In this document: positions 17,186 through 25,789 of the stretch, piece after piece
Layout: each line of letters opens with the position of its first letter
Numbering within the stretch: the stretch's first letter is position 1
Assembly: GCA_029261795.1 (NCBI GenBank)
Contig: JAJDAP010000019.1
Location: 1 to 64,000 of the forward strand
Reading direction: 5' to 3'
Source of the DNA: Deltaproteobacteria bacterium
GTDB lineage: Bacteria; Myxococcota_A; UBA9160; UBA6930
DNA: 64,000 nt
Translations under genes and position numbers: made by a program
The notes under the pieces: model-generated
What the model saw: the letters and a program-made list of their open reading frames with translations, nothing else
Database searches by the model: none
What the model was told of the DNA's origin: nothing

Positions 17186-17233
17186 GGGGATGCCTCCTCG
17201 GATTCAGCCTCCCTCATGACTCCCGGTCCCGGT

Positions 17234-17247
17234 ATGACGGGGGTCAT
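17234..17247. promoter_or_regulatory. Crp/Fnr-type operator B (methyltransferase promoter)
   Basis: Perfect ATGAC-GGGG-GTCAT. On the minus strand GAGGCT (17206-17211) sits 32 bp from the centre, differing from the TAGGCT of operator C by one base. The predicted leader to ATG 17185 is short and carries the ribosome site. The -10 is the weakest of the set. Confidence 0.65.
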
Positions 17248-17280
17248 GCCGTGCGCTGCGCCGTCGAATCAGCGGCGGGT

Positions 17281-18006
17281 TCAAGAGGACTGCGGAACGC
17301 TCGCGGCCGGATCCATCCGCGGCCGGGCCGTTGTGTCGGGCGGCGGGCCGACGAGGGCGATCAAGTGGCCCCGCTCGTGGGCCAGGAAGGCCTCGAGTCG
17401 GGCCACGAGTTCGCGAAAGATCGGCATCGCCTCGTTCTGCGCCAAGCGGGCAGCCAGGTCGGGGACCCAGCGGCCAGGATGCCGCGTGACGAAGTCGCGC
17501 TGGGCGCGCCGCAGGGGCCCCGGATCGTCGCCGCTCTCGAGTGCCCTGGCTTCGAGGAAGGCGAGGAAGTGCAGGAACTCGAGCTCGGTCGTCAGGTGAT
17601 CGGGGAGCTCGTGGGGAGCTTCTCTCAGCGTCAAGCCGAAGTGGTTGTAGAAGCGGACGGCCTCTTCCATCGTCTTCATTCGCACGCCCCCGTAGAGACC
17701 GCCATACAACGGACAGGGGGGGCCGTTGCCACCGACGTCGAAGAGTCGCGTATACTCGACGGCAAGGTCGTCGGGCTCGGCACCGCCATCGCGCAGCGCG
17801 TTCCCGTCGATGGAACGGGCCAGCTCCGGGTCCACCGCTCCGAGCACGGCCGACACTGCGGCAGCGAGCGTGCCGTCGCGGATGTCCTCGGAGAACTCGG
17901 TGTCCGGGTAGTCGAACGCGCGCGCGAATGTCTCGTAGACCCGGCAACGCGCAGCCGCCCGTTGCGCCTCCGGCTGCAAGAGGGTTTTCATTTCGGTTCC
18001 ACTCAT
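17281..18006 (-). CDS. TorD/DmsD-family molybdoenzyme chaperone
   Basis: A 241-aa all-helical chaperone that binds the Tat signal of a molybdoenzyme and guards cofactor loading before export. Typical features are YETFARAFDYPD, EYTRLFDVGGNGPPCPLYGG near residues 83-102, and MEEAVRFYNHFGL then DHLTTELEFLHFLAFLE. Homologues accompany ethylbenzene-dehydrogenase-type operons (the EbdD/NarJ role). ATG 18006 overlaps the stop of alpha-1 as ATGA. Last gene of the minus operon and the only chaperone for three Tat-bearing alpha subunits. Confidence 0.88.
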   Translation of the reverse strand: MSGTEMKTLLQPEAQRAAARCRVYETFARAFDYPDTEFSEDIRDGTLAAAVSAVLGAVDPELARSIDGNALRDGGAEPDDLAVEYTRLFDVGGNGPPCPLYGGLYGGVRMKTMEEAVRFYNHFGLTLREAPHELPDHLTTELEFLHFLAFLEARALESGDDPGPLRRAQRDFVTRHPGRWVPDLAARLAQNEAMPIFRELVARLEAFLAHERGHLIALVGPPPDTTARPRMDPAASVPQSS

Positions 18007-20933
18007 GCCCTCGCTCCCCCGGGCCCGACCCGTTCCACATCCACGGTTCCACCCCGCGGAGCGTGGCCCGGTGCGCCGTAGATCATCCGGTAGTGGATCT
18101 GCCCGTAGCCCCCCGCGAGATGGAGCGCCTTCCACGGCGCCACGACCGGTTCCTGTTGGCCCTTCCAGTTCTTGAACTGATAGGGCTCCCAGGCGTGATA
18201 GGTGATCAACTGACCCGGTTGGACGCTGCCCGCCAGCTTGACCAACGCCTCGAACTCTCCGTTGTCGTTGAACACGCGCACGCGGTCTCCTTCGTGAATC
18301 CCACGGGCCTCGGAATCCCGCGTCGACATCCAGACCGCCGGCTCGCCGCGCTGGAGTCGCAACATCAGCGGAGAATCGCGCCAGGTCGCGTGGATCGACC
18401 AGCGTGTGTGACCGCCCGTCAGACGGAGCGGATGGTCGCCGCCCGCGCGCGGTGCCTCCTTGTGGACCGGCAGCGTCTCGCCCACCTCTTCGTACCAGGG
18501 ATGGTCGATCAGGAACTGCTGACGGCCCGAGAACGTGGGCCAGACTTCCTTGCCCTCGACGAAGCGTTGATGGGGGAAGAGGGTTCGGCCGGGTTGGTGG
18601 TCGGTTCCGACGGCATAGAGGGGATCGGGCGTTCCCGCTGCATGGACGATCGGGAGCAGGCCGGTTTTCGACGCCTCCTCGAATCCCACGCCGCCTGTGG
18701 ATCGGGTGTTGGCGAGCAGGAAGTCGAGCGCTCCCCGAGCGTCCGCTTCGTTGAAGCGCCCCCCGTCGGACCAGCGGTCGTAGAGGGTCGAGAGATCGTT
18801 GTCGGCGCCGACCGAGTCGCGGACCACGTCCACACCGCGATCGCGCGCGCGCTCCTGGATCTTGCGCGCGAGCAGGCCGAAGATCTCCCACTCCTGCTTG
18901 GCTTCGCCGAGCGGCTCGACGGCCTTCTCGCATAGCACCAGGTAGGGGAGGTAGGCCTGGCTGTACTTGAGGGAATCGCGCTCGTAGTAGCCCGAAGTCG
19001 GCAGGATCACGTCCGAGACCATGCCCGTGCTGCTGACCTTGAAGTTGACGTCGACGATCATGTCGAGCTTGGGCCACAGATGCTTTCGCGCGGTCTGTGG
19101 GGACGGCCAGCGCCGCAGGGGGTTCGGGCCGGTGAAGATGAACACCTTGGGGTCAGTTCCAGGTGCGGGGCGGATCGGGATCCAGCCTTTCTCGATCGAC
19201 TCCTCCAGGTAGGCCGATGTCGGACGCGGCACCGCCGGGTCCTGCCAGTCCGGCCGATTCCAGATCTCGTCGTAGCCGGCGTGCACGTAGAGCCACGGCA
19301 TCAGCGGTGTGTTCCCGCGCCGGGGCACGATGTCCTGCATCAGGTCCTCGAACTCGCGCCAGTCGAAGCGCCCGCGCAGGCCGTCCCAGATCGCTGTCGC
19401 CCGCTGGCGCAACGAAAGCGAGGTGGTGCCACGCCGGTTGAGTTCGTCGAAGCCTTCGACCGGCCACCAGGAGGCCACGCGCAAGCCGCCTCCACTCTTG
19501 CCCTGGTTGGCCGTGAGCGCCATCAGCAGGATCTCGGCGCGCTGCGCCAGGTCGCTGTGGTAGTGCTTGCAGGCACCCCAGGACGAGTAGATCATCGCGC
19601 GCGGGGCAGCCGCCAACTCTCGCGCGATGCGTTCGATGGCGGCCGCTCCGATGCCCGTGATCGAAGAGACGGAGGCGGGCCGGTAGCCGGCGTCGAGCTG
19701 CCGGCGCAGGCGTTCGAGGAGCGGCAACACCTCGACGCGGGTTCCGTCGGCAAGCGCCACCGAGCGCCGGCCCGCGAGCGCCGGTCGGAGCTGCCCCAGA
19801 TCCAGGGTTCGCGCATCGTCACCCTGGCAGCCCCGGACCGGCGCCAATGCATCCGCCACCTCGTCCCAGAAGTAGACGAGATCTTCGCGGCCGTCCTCCT
19901 GGAGATCCGACTCGCGCAGGTAGCGGCCCGTATCCTCGCGCACCAGGATCGGTAGATCGGTCTGCTCGCGCACGTAGTCCACGTCGTACAGTTCTTCCGA
20001 CAGGATCACCTGCGCCATTCCGAGGGCCAGCGCGGCATCGGTTCCGACGCGCGGGTTCAGCCAGTAGTCGGCGTGGATGGCGCTGGCGCTGTAATCGGGC
20101 GCGATGACGACGAGCCGCGCGCCCCGATAGCGCGCTTCGTGCATGAAGTGCACTTCGGGGATCCGCGTGTAGGCGGGATTGCCCACCCACACGACGATGA
20201 AGTCGGACTTGAACCAGTCGTCGGAGGTCCCTTCGGCGTTGTACATGCCCCAGGTCTGGACCGCGCCATAGGGCATGTCGCCGACCCCGGCCCAGGAGTC
20301 GAGGATCGTCGCGTTCAACAACCCGAAGAGCCGCATCTCGCTGGCGGTGTCGGGTCCGAAGTCGATGTTGGTGGTGCCGTGGTCGTAGACCACCGCGCCG
20401 GTGCCGGAGGCGAGCGACGCATCGATCACCGCGTCGGCGACCGCGCCCAACGCCTCGTCCCAGGAGACGCGTCTCCAGCGCCCGGATCCGCGCTCTCCCA
20501 CCCGCCGCAACGGGTGCAGCACCCGCGAGCCCTCGTACATGAGGTGCGTGTAGCAGGCCCCCTTCTGGCAGCCGCGCGGATTGAAATCGGGCACGCCCGC
20601 TTCGACGGGCTCGTAGATCGCATTCTGCTCCTCCCGCCAGGCGATCCCGTCGCGGACGAAGACGTTCCACGAACAGGCCGAGATGCAGTTGGCGCGGGCG
20701 TGCGAAGTGTGGACCACGCGGTCCCAACGCAGCCGCTCACGCCAGAGATCACCGACGCCTTCGTATCGAGGACTCGCCGCGGACACGGGCGCAGCGTAAA
20801 TGTCAGCCGGATCGGCGGAGGGCGAGTCCTTCGCGCGGAGATGGACCAGGCCCAGGGCCAACCCTGCCGCGCTGGCGCCCGCAGCCACGATGAAGCTCCG
20901 CCTCGAGATGCGGCCTGCGGGGATGACCTTCAT
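18003..20933 (-). CDS. Type II DMSO-reductase-family molybdoenzyme, alpha subunit 1
   Basis: Catalytic subunit holding bis-MGD molybdenum and one [4Fe-4S] cluster, 976 aa. The N-terminus is a Tat signal (SRRSFIVAAG, Arg pair at residues 11-12). The FS0 cluster region reads HARANCISACSWN, then FNPRGCQKGAC. SDDWF before IVVWVGNPAYTRIP aligns with the Asp molybdenum ligand of NarG, which marks type II enzymes. APDYSASAIHADYW and the C-terminal GGHTRWSIHATWRD are shared with the other three alphas here. The ATG at 20933 overlaps the alpha-2 stop (ATGA). Relatives include ethylbenzene, p-cymene and steroid C25 dehydrogenases and selenate, chlorate and DMS enzymes; the substrate is open. Confidence 0.88.
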   Translation of the reverse strand: MKVIPAGRISRRSFIVAAGASAAGLALGLVHLRAKDSPSADPADIYAAPVSAASPRYEGVGDLWRERLRWDRVVHTSHARANCISACSWNVFVRDGIAWREEQNAIYEPVEAGVPDFNPRGCQKGACYTHLMYEGSRVLHPLRRVGERGSGRWRRVSWDEALGAVADAVIDASLASGTGAVVYDHGTTNIDFGPDTASEMRLFGLLNATILDSWAGVGDMPYGAVQTWGMYNAEGTSDDWFKSDFIVVWVGNPAYTRIPEVHFMHEARYRGARLVVIAPDYSASAIHADYWLNPRVGTDAALALGMAQVILSEELYDVDYVREQTDLPILVREDTGRYLRESDLQEDGREDLVYFWDEVADALAPVRGCQGDDARTLDLGQLRPALAGRRSVALADGTRVEVLPLLERLRRQLDAGYRPASVSSITGIGAAAIERIARELAAAPRAMIYSSWGACKHYHSDLAQRAEILLMALTANQGKSGGGLRVASWWPVEGFDELNRRGTTSLSLRQRATAIWDGLRGRFDWREFEDLMQDIVPRRGNTPLMPWLYVHAGYDEIWNRPDWQDPAVPRPTSAYLEESIEKGWIPIRPAPGTDPKVFIFTGPNPLRRWPSPQTARKHLWPKLDMIVDVNFKVSSTGMVSDVILPTSGYYERDSLKYSQAYLPYLVLCEKAVEPLGEAKQEWEIFGLLARKIQERARDRGVDVVRDSVGADNDLSTLYDRWSDGGRFNEADARGALDFLLANTRSTGGVGFEEASKTGLLPIVHAAGTPDPLYAVGTDHQPGRTLFPHQRFVEGKEVWPTFSGRQQFLIDHPWYEEVGETLPVHKEAPRAGGDHPLRLTGGHTRWSIHATWRDSPLMLRLQRGEPAVWMSTRDSEARGIHEGDRVRVFNDNGEFEALVKLAGSVQPGQLITYHAWEPYQFKNWKGQQEPVVAPWKALHLAGGYGQIHYRMIYGAPGHAPRGGTVDVERVGPGGARA

Positions 20934-23806
20934 GTTAGTTCCATCTCGACCCGGGTGTCCCGGTCGGTGTGGCTCGGCTGCAGACAGATCCCCATCGGCC
21001 GCAGGTGGAACTGGCCTCCTGCGAGTTCGACCGGGTTCAGCGGCGACGGAATCAGGTTCTGGAAACCCTTGCCGCCCGGGAACTGGAAGTTGTCCCAGGC
21101 GTGGTAGACGATGACCTGTCCCGGACGCGTGCCCGGCGCGAGCTTCGTCATGATCTCGAAGGAGTCGAGATCGTTGAAGACCCGCACCCGGGCACCGTCG
21201 TGGATTCCCCGGCTGGCGGCATCGTCCGGGTTCACCCACATGACCGGCTCGCCGCGCTGTTGCTGGAGCATGAGCTTGTCGTCGCGCCAAGCGGAATGGA
21301 TGCTCCAGCGCGTGTGGCCTCCTGTGAGCTGGAGCGGGTAGTTCCCGCCGGCGGTGGGCGGGTCCTTGTGAGCCGGCAGCGTCTCGCCCATCTCCACGTA
21401 CAACGCCTGGTCGAGGTAGAACTGGATGCGCCGCGAGAGTGTGGGATAGGGCTCCTTGTCGAAAACGTGATCGGTGAATGGGGTGATCGTGTCGTCGGGC
21501 GCAATCTTCGTCGCGTTCCCGATCGATGCGAGGCTCTTGCCCACACTGGTGAAGCGAGCCCACCCACGCTTCTTGAGATCCTCCCACTCGACACCCTCGA
21601 GGTTGCTGGCGTTCTCGATCAACGTGCGAGCCACCTTCTCTTCGTCGTCGGGACCGAACTCGCCGTCGGAGCTGAACTGTGCGTAGAGTCCCTTGAAGGA
21701 ACGCGCCCGGCCGCTTCGATCGGTGAAATCCTCGATTCCCTTCAGCGCGGCCCGGGCGTCCACCGCCCGCGCCAGGCGCGCGAAGATCTCCCAATCGGAC
21801 TTGGCCTCCTGGAACGAGGTCGCCTTCTCGCCGGCGTGGATGAAGGGCATGAGGGGCGTCACCCACTTGTGCTCGGTGCGCTCGTACCAGGCAGCCGCGG
21901 GAAGAACGTAGTCGGACTGGAGCGCGCTCGACGTCATGCGCCAATCGATGGTCACGATGGTCCGGAGCTTGGGCCAGAGGTTCTTCAGCAGGAGCGGGTA
22001 GGAGCGGATCCGGCGCAGCGGGTTGCTCACCAACGAGATCATCACGCGCGGGTCGTTGCCCGGCTTCGGCCAGACGTGCTGCCAGCCCTTCGCGAGCGAT
22101 TCCTCCAGGACCTCGCGAACCGGACGCTCGAGATAGGGGTCCCAGGCCTGGAGCGCGTCGCTCGCCTCGAGCAGGCCGCCGTGCACGTACCAGAAGAGCG
22201 CACCGCTGACTTCCTGGCCCGATTCGAAACCGCGTCGGCTGCGTTCGTAGACGATCATCTCGTCGGTGAAGCCCGCCAACTTGAGTCGCGCCTCATCGAG
22301 CAGACCGGCGGTTTCGATCAGCATCCGCGTGGGCGTGCCGAACATCGAGAGCACGAAGTCCTCGAGCCCGTCGTGCATCAGGAACGGGAAGCCGACGAAG
22401 CCGCTTCCCTTCTTGCCGAAGTTTCCCGTCAGCGCGAACACGAGGGCCTGCGCCCGCTCGATGAGATTGCCGTGGTAGTACTTGGCGAAGTTGCTGGTCG
22501 TCACCATCGAGGCAGACTTCGCGCGCGCCAGGCGTCGGGCCAGATCGCGGATCTGGCGAGCCGGCGTCCCGCAAACGGCCGACGCCTTCTCCGGCGAATA
22601 GCCCGCCAGATGTTCCCGGAGCAATGAGAAGACCGGCCGCACCCAGGCCCTCTTCCCGTCGTGCAGCACGACCTCGAAGCGCCCTTCGAGATCCAGGGCG
22701 AGGCCGCCGAGGGCGAGGCTGCGCCGCGGGGCGGGAAGGATGCCGCGCGCGGCGTCGTGGACGTGGAGTTCGTCCTCGTCGCCAGCAGCCGAAAGGTCCG
22801 AGCCGCGCAGGAACCGCAGGGTGTCTTCGCGCACAAGCATCGGGAGATCCGTCTGTTCGCGCACGAAGTCGCGATCGACCAGGTCTTCCTCGACGAGCAC
22901 GTGCGCGACGCCGAGGCCCAGCGCAGCGTCGGTGCCGGGTTTCACCGCGATGAAATGGTCCGCGTGCATCGCGCTCGCGCTGTAGTCGGGCGAAATGCAG
23001 ACGAACTCGGCGCCCTTGTAGCGCGCCTCCGTCAGGAAGTGTGCGTTGGGAATCTGGGTATAGGCCGGGTTGGCGCCCCAACACAGGATCAGGTCCGAGA
23101 AGAAGTAGTCGTCGGCCGAACGTTCGAAGACGATCTTTCCGAACGTCTCCGCGGCCCCGCGGTGGCCGTCACCGATCTCGGTATTCATGTCGAGGCTCGT
23201 CGAATCGAGCAGGGTGCGAAGGCGCGCCTGGCCCGCGGTCTGGGCGCCGAGCGAGATGCCCGGGCCCAGGTCGTAGATGATCCGATCCGTGCCCTCTTCG
23301 ACGATCGTCTCGATCATCGAGTCGGCGATCTCGTCGAGCGCCTGATCCCACGAGATGCGCTTCCACTTCCCCGACCCACGCGAGCCCACCCGCTTGAGCG
23401 GATGACGCACCCGTGCCGGGTCGTACATGCGCTCGCTGAAGCACGCGCCCTTCTGGCAACCCCGCGGATTGAAGTCGGGGACATCGGGTCGTACCTGCGG
23501 GTAGTCCGCGGCCTGCTCTTCGCGCCAGACCATGCCGTCCTTCACGTACACGTTCCACGCGCAGTGGGCCTGATACCAGCAGTTCACCCAGTGGCTGCTG
23601 CGCACGACCTTGTCCCACGCCCAGCGCTCGCGGTAGACGTCGCGCCAATCGCCGTAGACCGGAACGGTACCCGCCGACACGCTGGGCGGCGCGGCGCCCG
23701 TCGCCGACCGCAAGCGCCAGAAATAGACGCCGGCGCCCAGACCCACGGCCCCAAGGGCCGCTGTTCGCAGGAAGCCGCGGCGTGTGACGCCGGCGCCCGC
23801 ACTCAT
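20930..23806 (-). CDS. Type II DMSO-reductase-family molybdoenzyme, alpha subunit 2
   Basis: A 958-aa catalytic subunit. Tat signal TRRGFLRTAALG (Arg pair at residues 9-10). FS0 ligands in SHWVNCWYQAHCAWNV, then FNPRGCQKGACFSERMYD; the spacing between the first two Cys is longer than in alpha-1. ADDYFFSDLILCWGANPAYTQIP holds the candidate Asp ligand to Mo. The ATG at 23806 overlaps the beta-1 stop as ATGA. Because it follows beta-1 directly it is the most likely primary partner of beta-1 and gamma, with alpha-1 as an alternative catalytic subunit from the same mRNA. Closest in character to hydrocarbon/steroid hydroxylating dehydrogenases, by motif impression only. Confidence 0.88.
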   Translation of the reverse strand: MSAGAGVTRRGFLRTAALGAVGLGAGVYFWRLRSATGAAPPSVSAGTVPVYGDWRDVYRERWAWDKVVRSSHWVNCWYQAHCAWNVYVKDGMVWREEQAADYPQVRPDVPDFNPRGCQKGACFSERMYDPARVRHPLKRVGSRGSGKWKRISWDQALDEIADSMIETIVEEGTDRIIYDLGPGISLGAQTAGQARLRTLLDSTSLDMNTEIGDGHRGAAETFGKIVFERSADDYFFSDLILCWGANPAYTQIPNAHFLTEARYKGAEFVCISPDYSASAMHADHFIAVKPGTDAALGLGVAHVLVEEDLVDRDFVREQTDLPMLVREDTLRFLRGSDLSAAGDEDELHVHDAARGILPAPRRSLALGGLALDLEGRFEVVLHDGKRAWVRPVFSLLREHLAGYSPEKASAVCGTPARQIRDLARRLARAKSASMVTTSNFAKYYHGNLIERAQALVFALTGNFGKKGSGFVGFPFLMHDGLEDFVLSMFGTPTRMLIETAGLLDEARLKLAGFTDEMIVYERSRRGFESGQEVSGALFWYVHGGLLEASDALQAWDPYLERPVREVLEESLAKGWQHVWPKPGNDPRVMISLVSNPLRRIRSYPLLLKNLWPKLRTIVTIDWRMTSSALQSDYVLPAAAWYERTEHKWVTPLMPFIHAGEKATSFQEAKSDWEIFARLARAVDARAALKGIEDFTDRSGRARSFKGLYAQFSSDGEFGPDDEEKVARTLIENASNLEGVEWEDLKKRGWARFTSVGKSLASIGNATKIAPDDTITPFTDHVFDKEPYPTLSRRIQFYLDQALYVEMGETLPAHKDPPTAGGNYPLQLTGGHTRWSIHSAWRDDKLMLQQQRGEPVMWVNPDDAASRGIHDGARVRVFNDLDSFEIMTKLAPGTRPGQVIVYHAWDNFQFPGGKGFQNLIPSPLNPVELAGGQFHLRPMGICLQPSHTDRDTRVEMELT

Positions 23807-24831
23807 GCTTTCGTCCATTCGATCGTCGCCGGGTCCCGGTCGAAGCCGCCGAACATCTCCTTCCATCGGTAGGCGATGAGGAGGTCCATCAACTCCGATT
23901 TCCCGCCACCACGGGTCTTGGCCATCTCGGCCTTCAGGACTTCGAGTGCGTCGAGGACGACTGGGCCAAACAACGAAATCAGGTACTCGTTCGGAATGCG
24001 CGGCTGCGACTCGTCGAGTTCCCCCTTCTCGTCGTAACGGGGCGGAGCCAGAGGCGGAACGTAGAAGACATTGGGTTCGGTCTCGTAATCCGGGTGCAGC
24101 GGCAGCGCCACCTTCCACTGGTCGACGAGCTTCCAGATGGGAGCCTCGTGGTCGTCGCGGTAGCCGAGGAATCGGACGCGACCCGGACACTGGCGTGCAC
24201 ACGCGTTGGCCACCCCCTGCTCGATTCGGGGGAAACAGAAGATGCACTTCTGCGCGACCTTGGCCGCTTGGTTGAAGTAAATCTTCTTGTAGGGGCACGC
24301 CTCCATGCAGAAGCGGTAACCGCGGCAGCGATCCTCATCGACCAGCACGATGCCGTCCTCCTGCCGCTTGACGATCGCCTTGCGCGGGCAGGCCTCGAGG
24401 CAGGCGGGGTGCGTGCAGTGGTTGCAGATGCGGGGCAGATAGAAGTAGTAGGCGTTCGGGTATTCCCCGGCGCCCTGGTCCTCGTCCCAGTTCGGGCCCC
24501 AGTCGGGTTCCTCGCCCTGGACCTTCAGATGCGCCTTCGCGCCCTTGCCGCCGAAGAAGACCTCCTCGTGGTTGAACTCCCAGGCCTCGCCGAAGTCCCG
24601 GCGCGTCGGCATCCGGCCGGGGCGCGCGTGACCGTCGCGGAAGCCTCCACCCATCTGCTCCCAGTCGCGCGGTGTGCCGCGGCCGGGCTGGGTGTTGACC
24701 GAGTTCCACCACATGTATTCCATGCCCTCGTCCCGGGTCCAGAGCCGCTTGCAGGCAATCGTGCAGGTTTGACAGCCGATGCACTTGTTCAGGTCCATCA
24801 CCATCGCGAGCTGTCTCTTGTTAGGCGCCAT
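23803..24831 (-). CDS. Molybdoenzyme iron-sulfur beta subunit 1
   Basis: A 342-aa NarH/EbdB-type electron-transfer subunit. Four Cys groups are present: CIGCQTCTIAC (residue 17 on), CNHCTHPACLEAC, CRGYRFCMEAC and CIFCFPRIEQGVANACARQC. In the third group the position of one Cys is a Tyr, as NarH has Trp there, predicting three [4Fe-4S] and one [3Fe-4S] cluster. There is no signal peptide; it should be exported by hitchhiking with a Tat-bearing alpha. Start ATG 24831 shares its A with the gamma stop (TGATG), and the stop overlaps alpha-2 (ATGA). Confidence 0.92.
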   Translation of the reverse strand: MAPNKRQLAMVMDLNKCIGCQTCTIACKRLWTRDEGMEYMWWNSVNTQPGRGTPRDWEQMGGGFRDGHARPGRMPTRRDFGEAWEFNHEEVFFGGKGAKAHLKVQGEEPDWGPNWDEDQGAGEYPNAYYFYLPRICNHCTHPACLEACPRKAIVKRQEDGIVLVDEDRCRGYRFCMEACPYKKIYFNQAAKVAQKCIFCFPRIEQGVANACARQCPGRVRFLGYRDDHEAPIWKLVDQWKVALPLHPDYETEPNVFYVPPLAPPRYDEKGELDESQPRIPNEYLISLFGPVVLDALEVLKAEMAKTRGGGKSELMDLLIAYRWKEMFGGFDRDPATIEWTKA

Positions 24832-25505
24832 CACGATCTCCTCCCAGCCGGCATCGCGTCCAGCACGAGGTCCCTCCATGTCGGCCCCGAGTAGGCCTTG
24901 ATCCCGGCCCGCTCGCCGTTGGCGCCGTCCCATACCGCAATCGCGAGCCCGGTCTTCTGCCCGGGTTCGAGCTGGGCCACCGGCTCGGGGGTATCGATCC
25001 GCAATGCCCGCGCGATCACGACCTGCCAGCGGCCCGCCTTCCAGATGCCGCGACCTCGCACCCATTCGCCGTCGAGGGTGCGGCTCGATCCGATCCCCTC
25101 GGCGACCACGTGACGGCCGCCATCCGCATCCGCCCGCCAGTACCACGCGTTCACCGCCCCTCCGGGCCCGCCCATCGTGACGATCGAGGCACCCGGTACG
25201 GTCGGCAGCAGGACGGCGGCCGCATCAGGAAACTGGTCACTGTCCGAGGCCTGGCCGTTCTCGGTCGCGTCATCCCACTCGAGACGGAACGCCAGATCAC
25301 GCCCATCGTGGGCCGCGGCGACCTCGACCCGATCGATGTTGCCGATCTTCCGCTCCATCCAGCGGCTGCGGATCGCGCTGGAGGGCTGAAGCCCAAGCGG
25401 CGTGCCTTCGAGCTTCAGCTGCTCGCGCGGAACGCTCCCCCAGGCGGGAGCGCCCGGATCGAGAAGCGTGTCGACTCCGCTGTTCGGGAGATAGGGGGCT
25501 TGCAT
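24831..25505 (-). CDS. Ethylbenzene-dehydrogenase-type heme b gamma subunit
   Basis: A 224-aa protein of the EB_dh (EbdC/DdhC/SerC-like) heme-binding family, which takes electrons from the beta subunit and passes them to a periplasmic carrier. EbdC ligates heme b with Met and Lys; candidates here are the Met in IVTMGGPGG near residue 90 and Lys in GIWKAGRW or GQKTGLAIAVWDG. GQKTGLAIAVWDGANGER is the most recognisable family stretch. ATG 25505 has GGAGGA 7 nt upstream. Oddity: no signal peptide is visible after this start, whereas relatives are usually Sec-exported. Confidence 0.75.
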   Translation of the reverse strand: MQAPYLPNSGVDTLLDPGAPAWGSVPREQLKLEGTPLGLQPSSAIRSRWMERKIGNIDRVEVAAAHDGRDLAFRLEWDDATENGQASDSDQFPDAAAVLLPTVPGASIVTMGGPGGAVNAWYWRADADGGRHVVAEGIGSSRTLDGEWVRGRGIWKAGRWQVVIARALRIDTPEPVAQLEPGQKTGLAIAVWDGANGERAGIKAYSGPTWRDLVLDAMPAGRRS

Positions 25506-25669
25506 CCGGAAGTCCTCCACCGGCGGACGAAGCCGGCTAACAGGTGGCCGAGGGCGGCGCGGGCCGGGATCAGGCACTCGAGGAGCGAGGTCTTCCCGCT
25601 CCCCGGGCGACCCACGACGCCGACGACCAGGGGTTCCCCCGTGCGATCTCGAAGCGTCGAATCCGACAT
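25415..25669 (-). pseudogene. Truncated mobB-like P-loop ORF
   Basis: An 84-aa frame starting MSDSTLRDRTGEP and continuing with VVGVVGRPGSGKTSLLECLI, a Walker A P-loop of the MobB type (molybdopterin-guanine dinucleotide biosynthesis adapter; full length about 170 aa). After roughly 30 residues homology stops; the rest is the out-of-frame shadow of the gamma gene start. So the N-terminus of a cofactor-maturation GTPase seems to have been cut and fused upstream of the operon. It is the first frame after operator C on the minus strand, with a GGAG site 8 nt before its ATG. It may still be translated; activity is doubtful. Confidence 0.45.
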
Positions 25670-25728
25670 CCTCACGTCTCCGCTGCGTTGCTCGACGACG
25701 AACCTAGACGAGGTGGCCGACGGGCGGC

Positions 25729-25742
25729 ATGACGGTGGTCAT
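25729..25742. promoter_or_regulatory. Crp/Fnr-type operator C, bidirectional
   Basis: Perfect ATGAC-GGTG-GTCAT between divergent molybdoenzyme operons. Minus-strand TAGGTT (25701-25706) lies 32 bp from the centre, and plus-strand TAGGCT (25764-25769) lies 31 bp away, so one dimer could serve both promoters in class II position. Downstream are the mobB-like/gamma/beta/alpha/alpha/torD operon and the cytochrome b gene. Confidence 0.75.
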
Positions 25743-25789
25743 ACCGGGCATTGAATGCGCGCGTAGGCTGTTAGGTGGTAGGAGGTACA

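Noticed and set aside
20934-21944. N-terminal 337-codon extension of the alpha-1 frame
   Set aside because: It lies out of frame over alpha-2 and would bury a perfect Tat signal; the ATGA overlap at 20933 gives the true start.
22661-23872. Long plus-strand frame opposite alpha-2 (403 codons)
   Set aside because: Complement of a well-supported gene, His/Arg/Val-rich, no homology.
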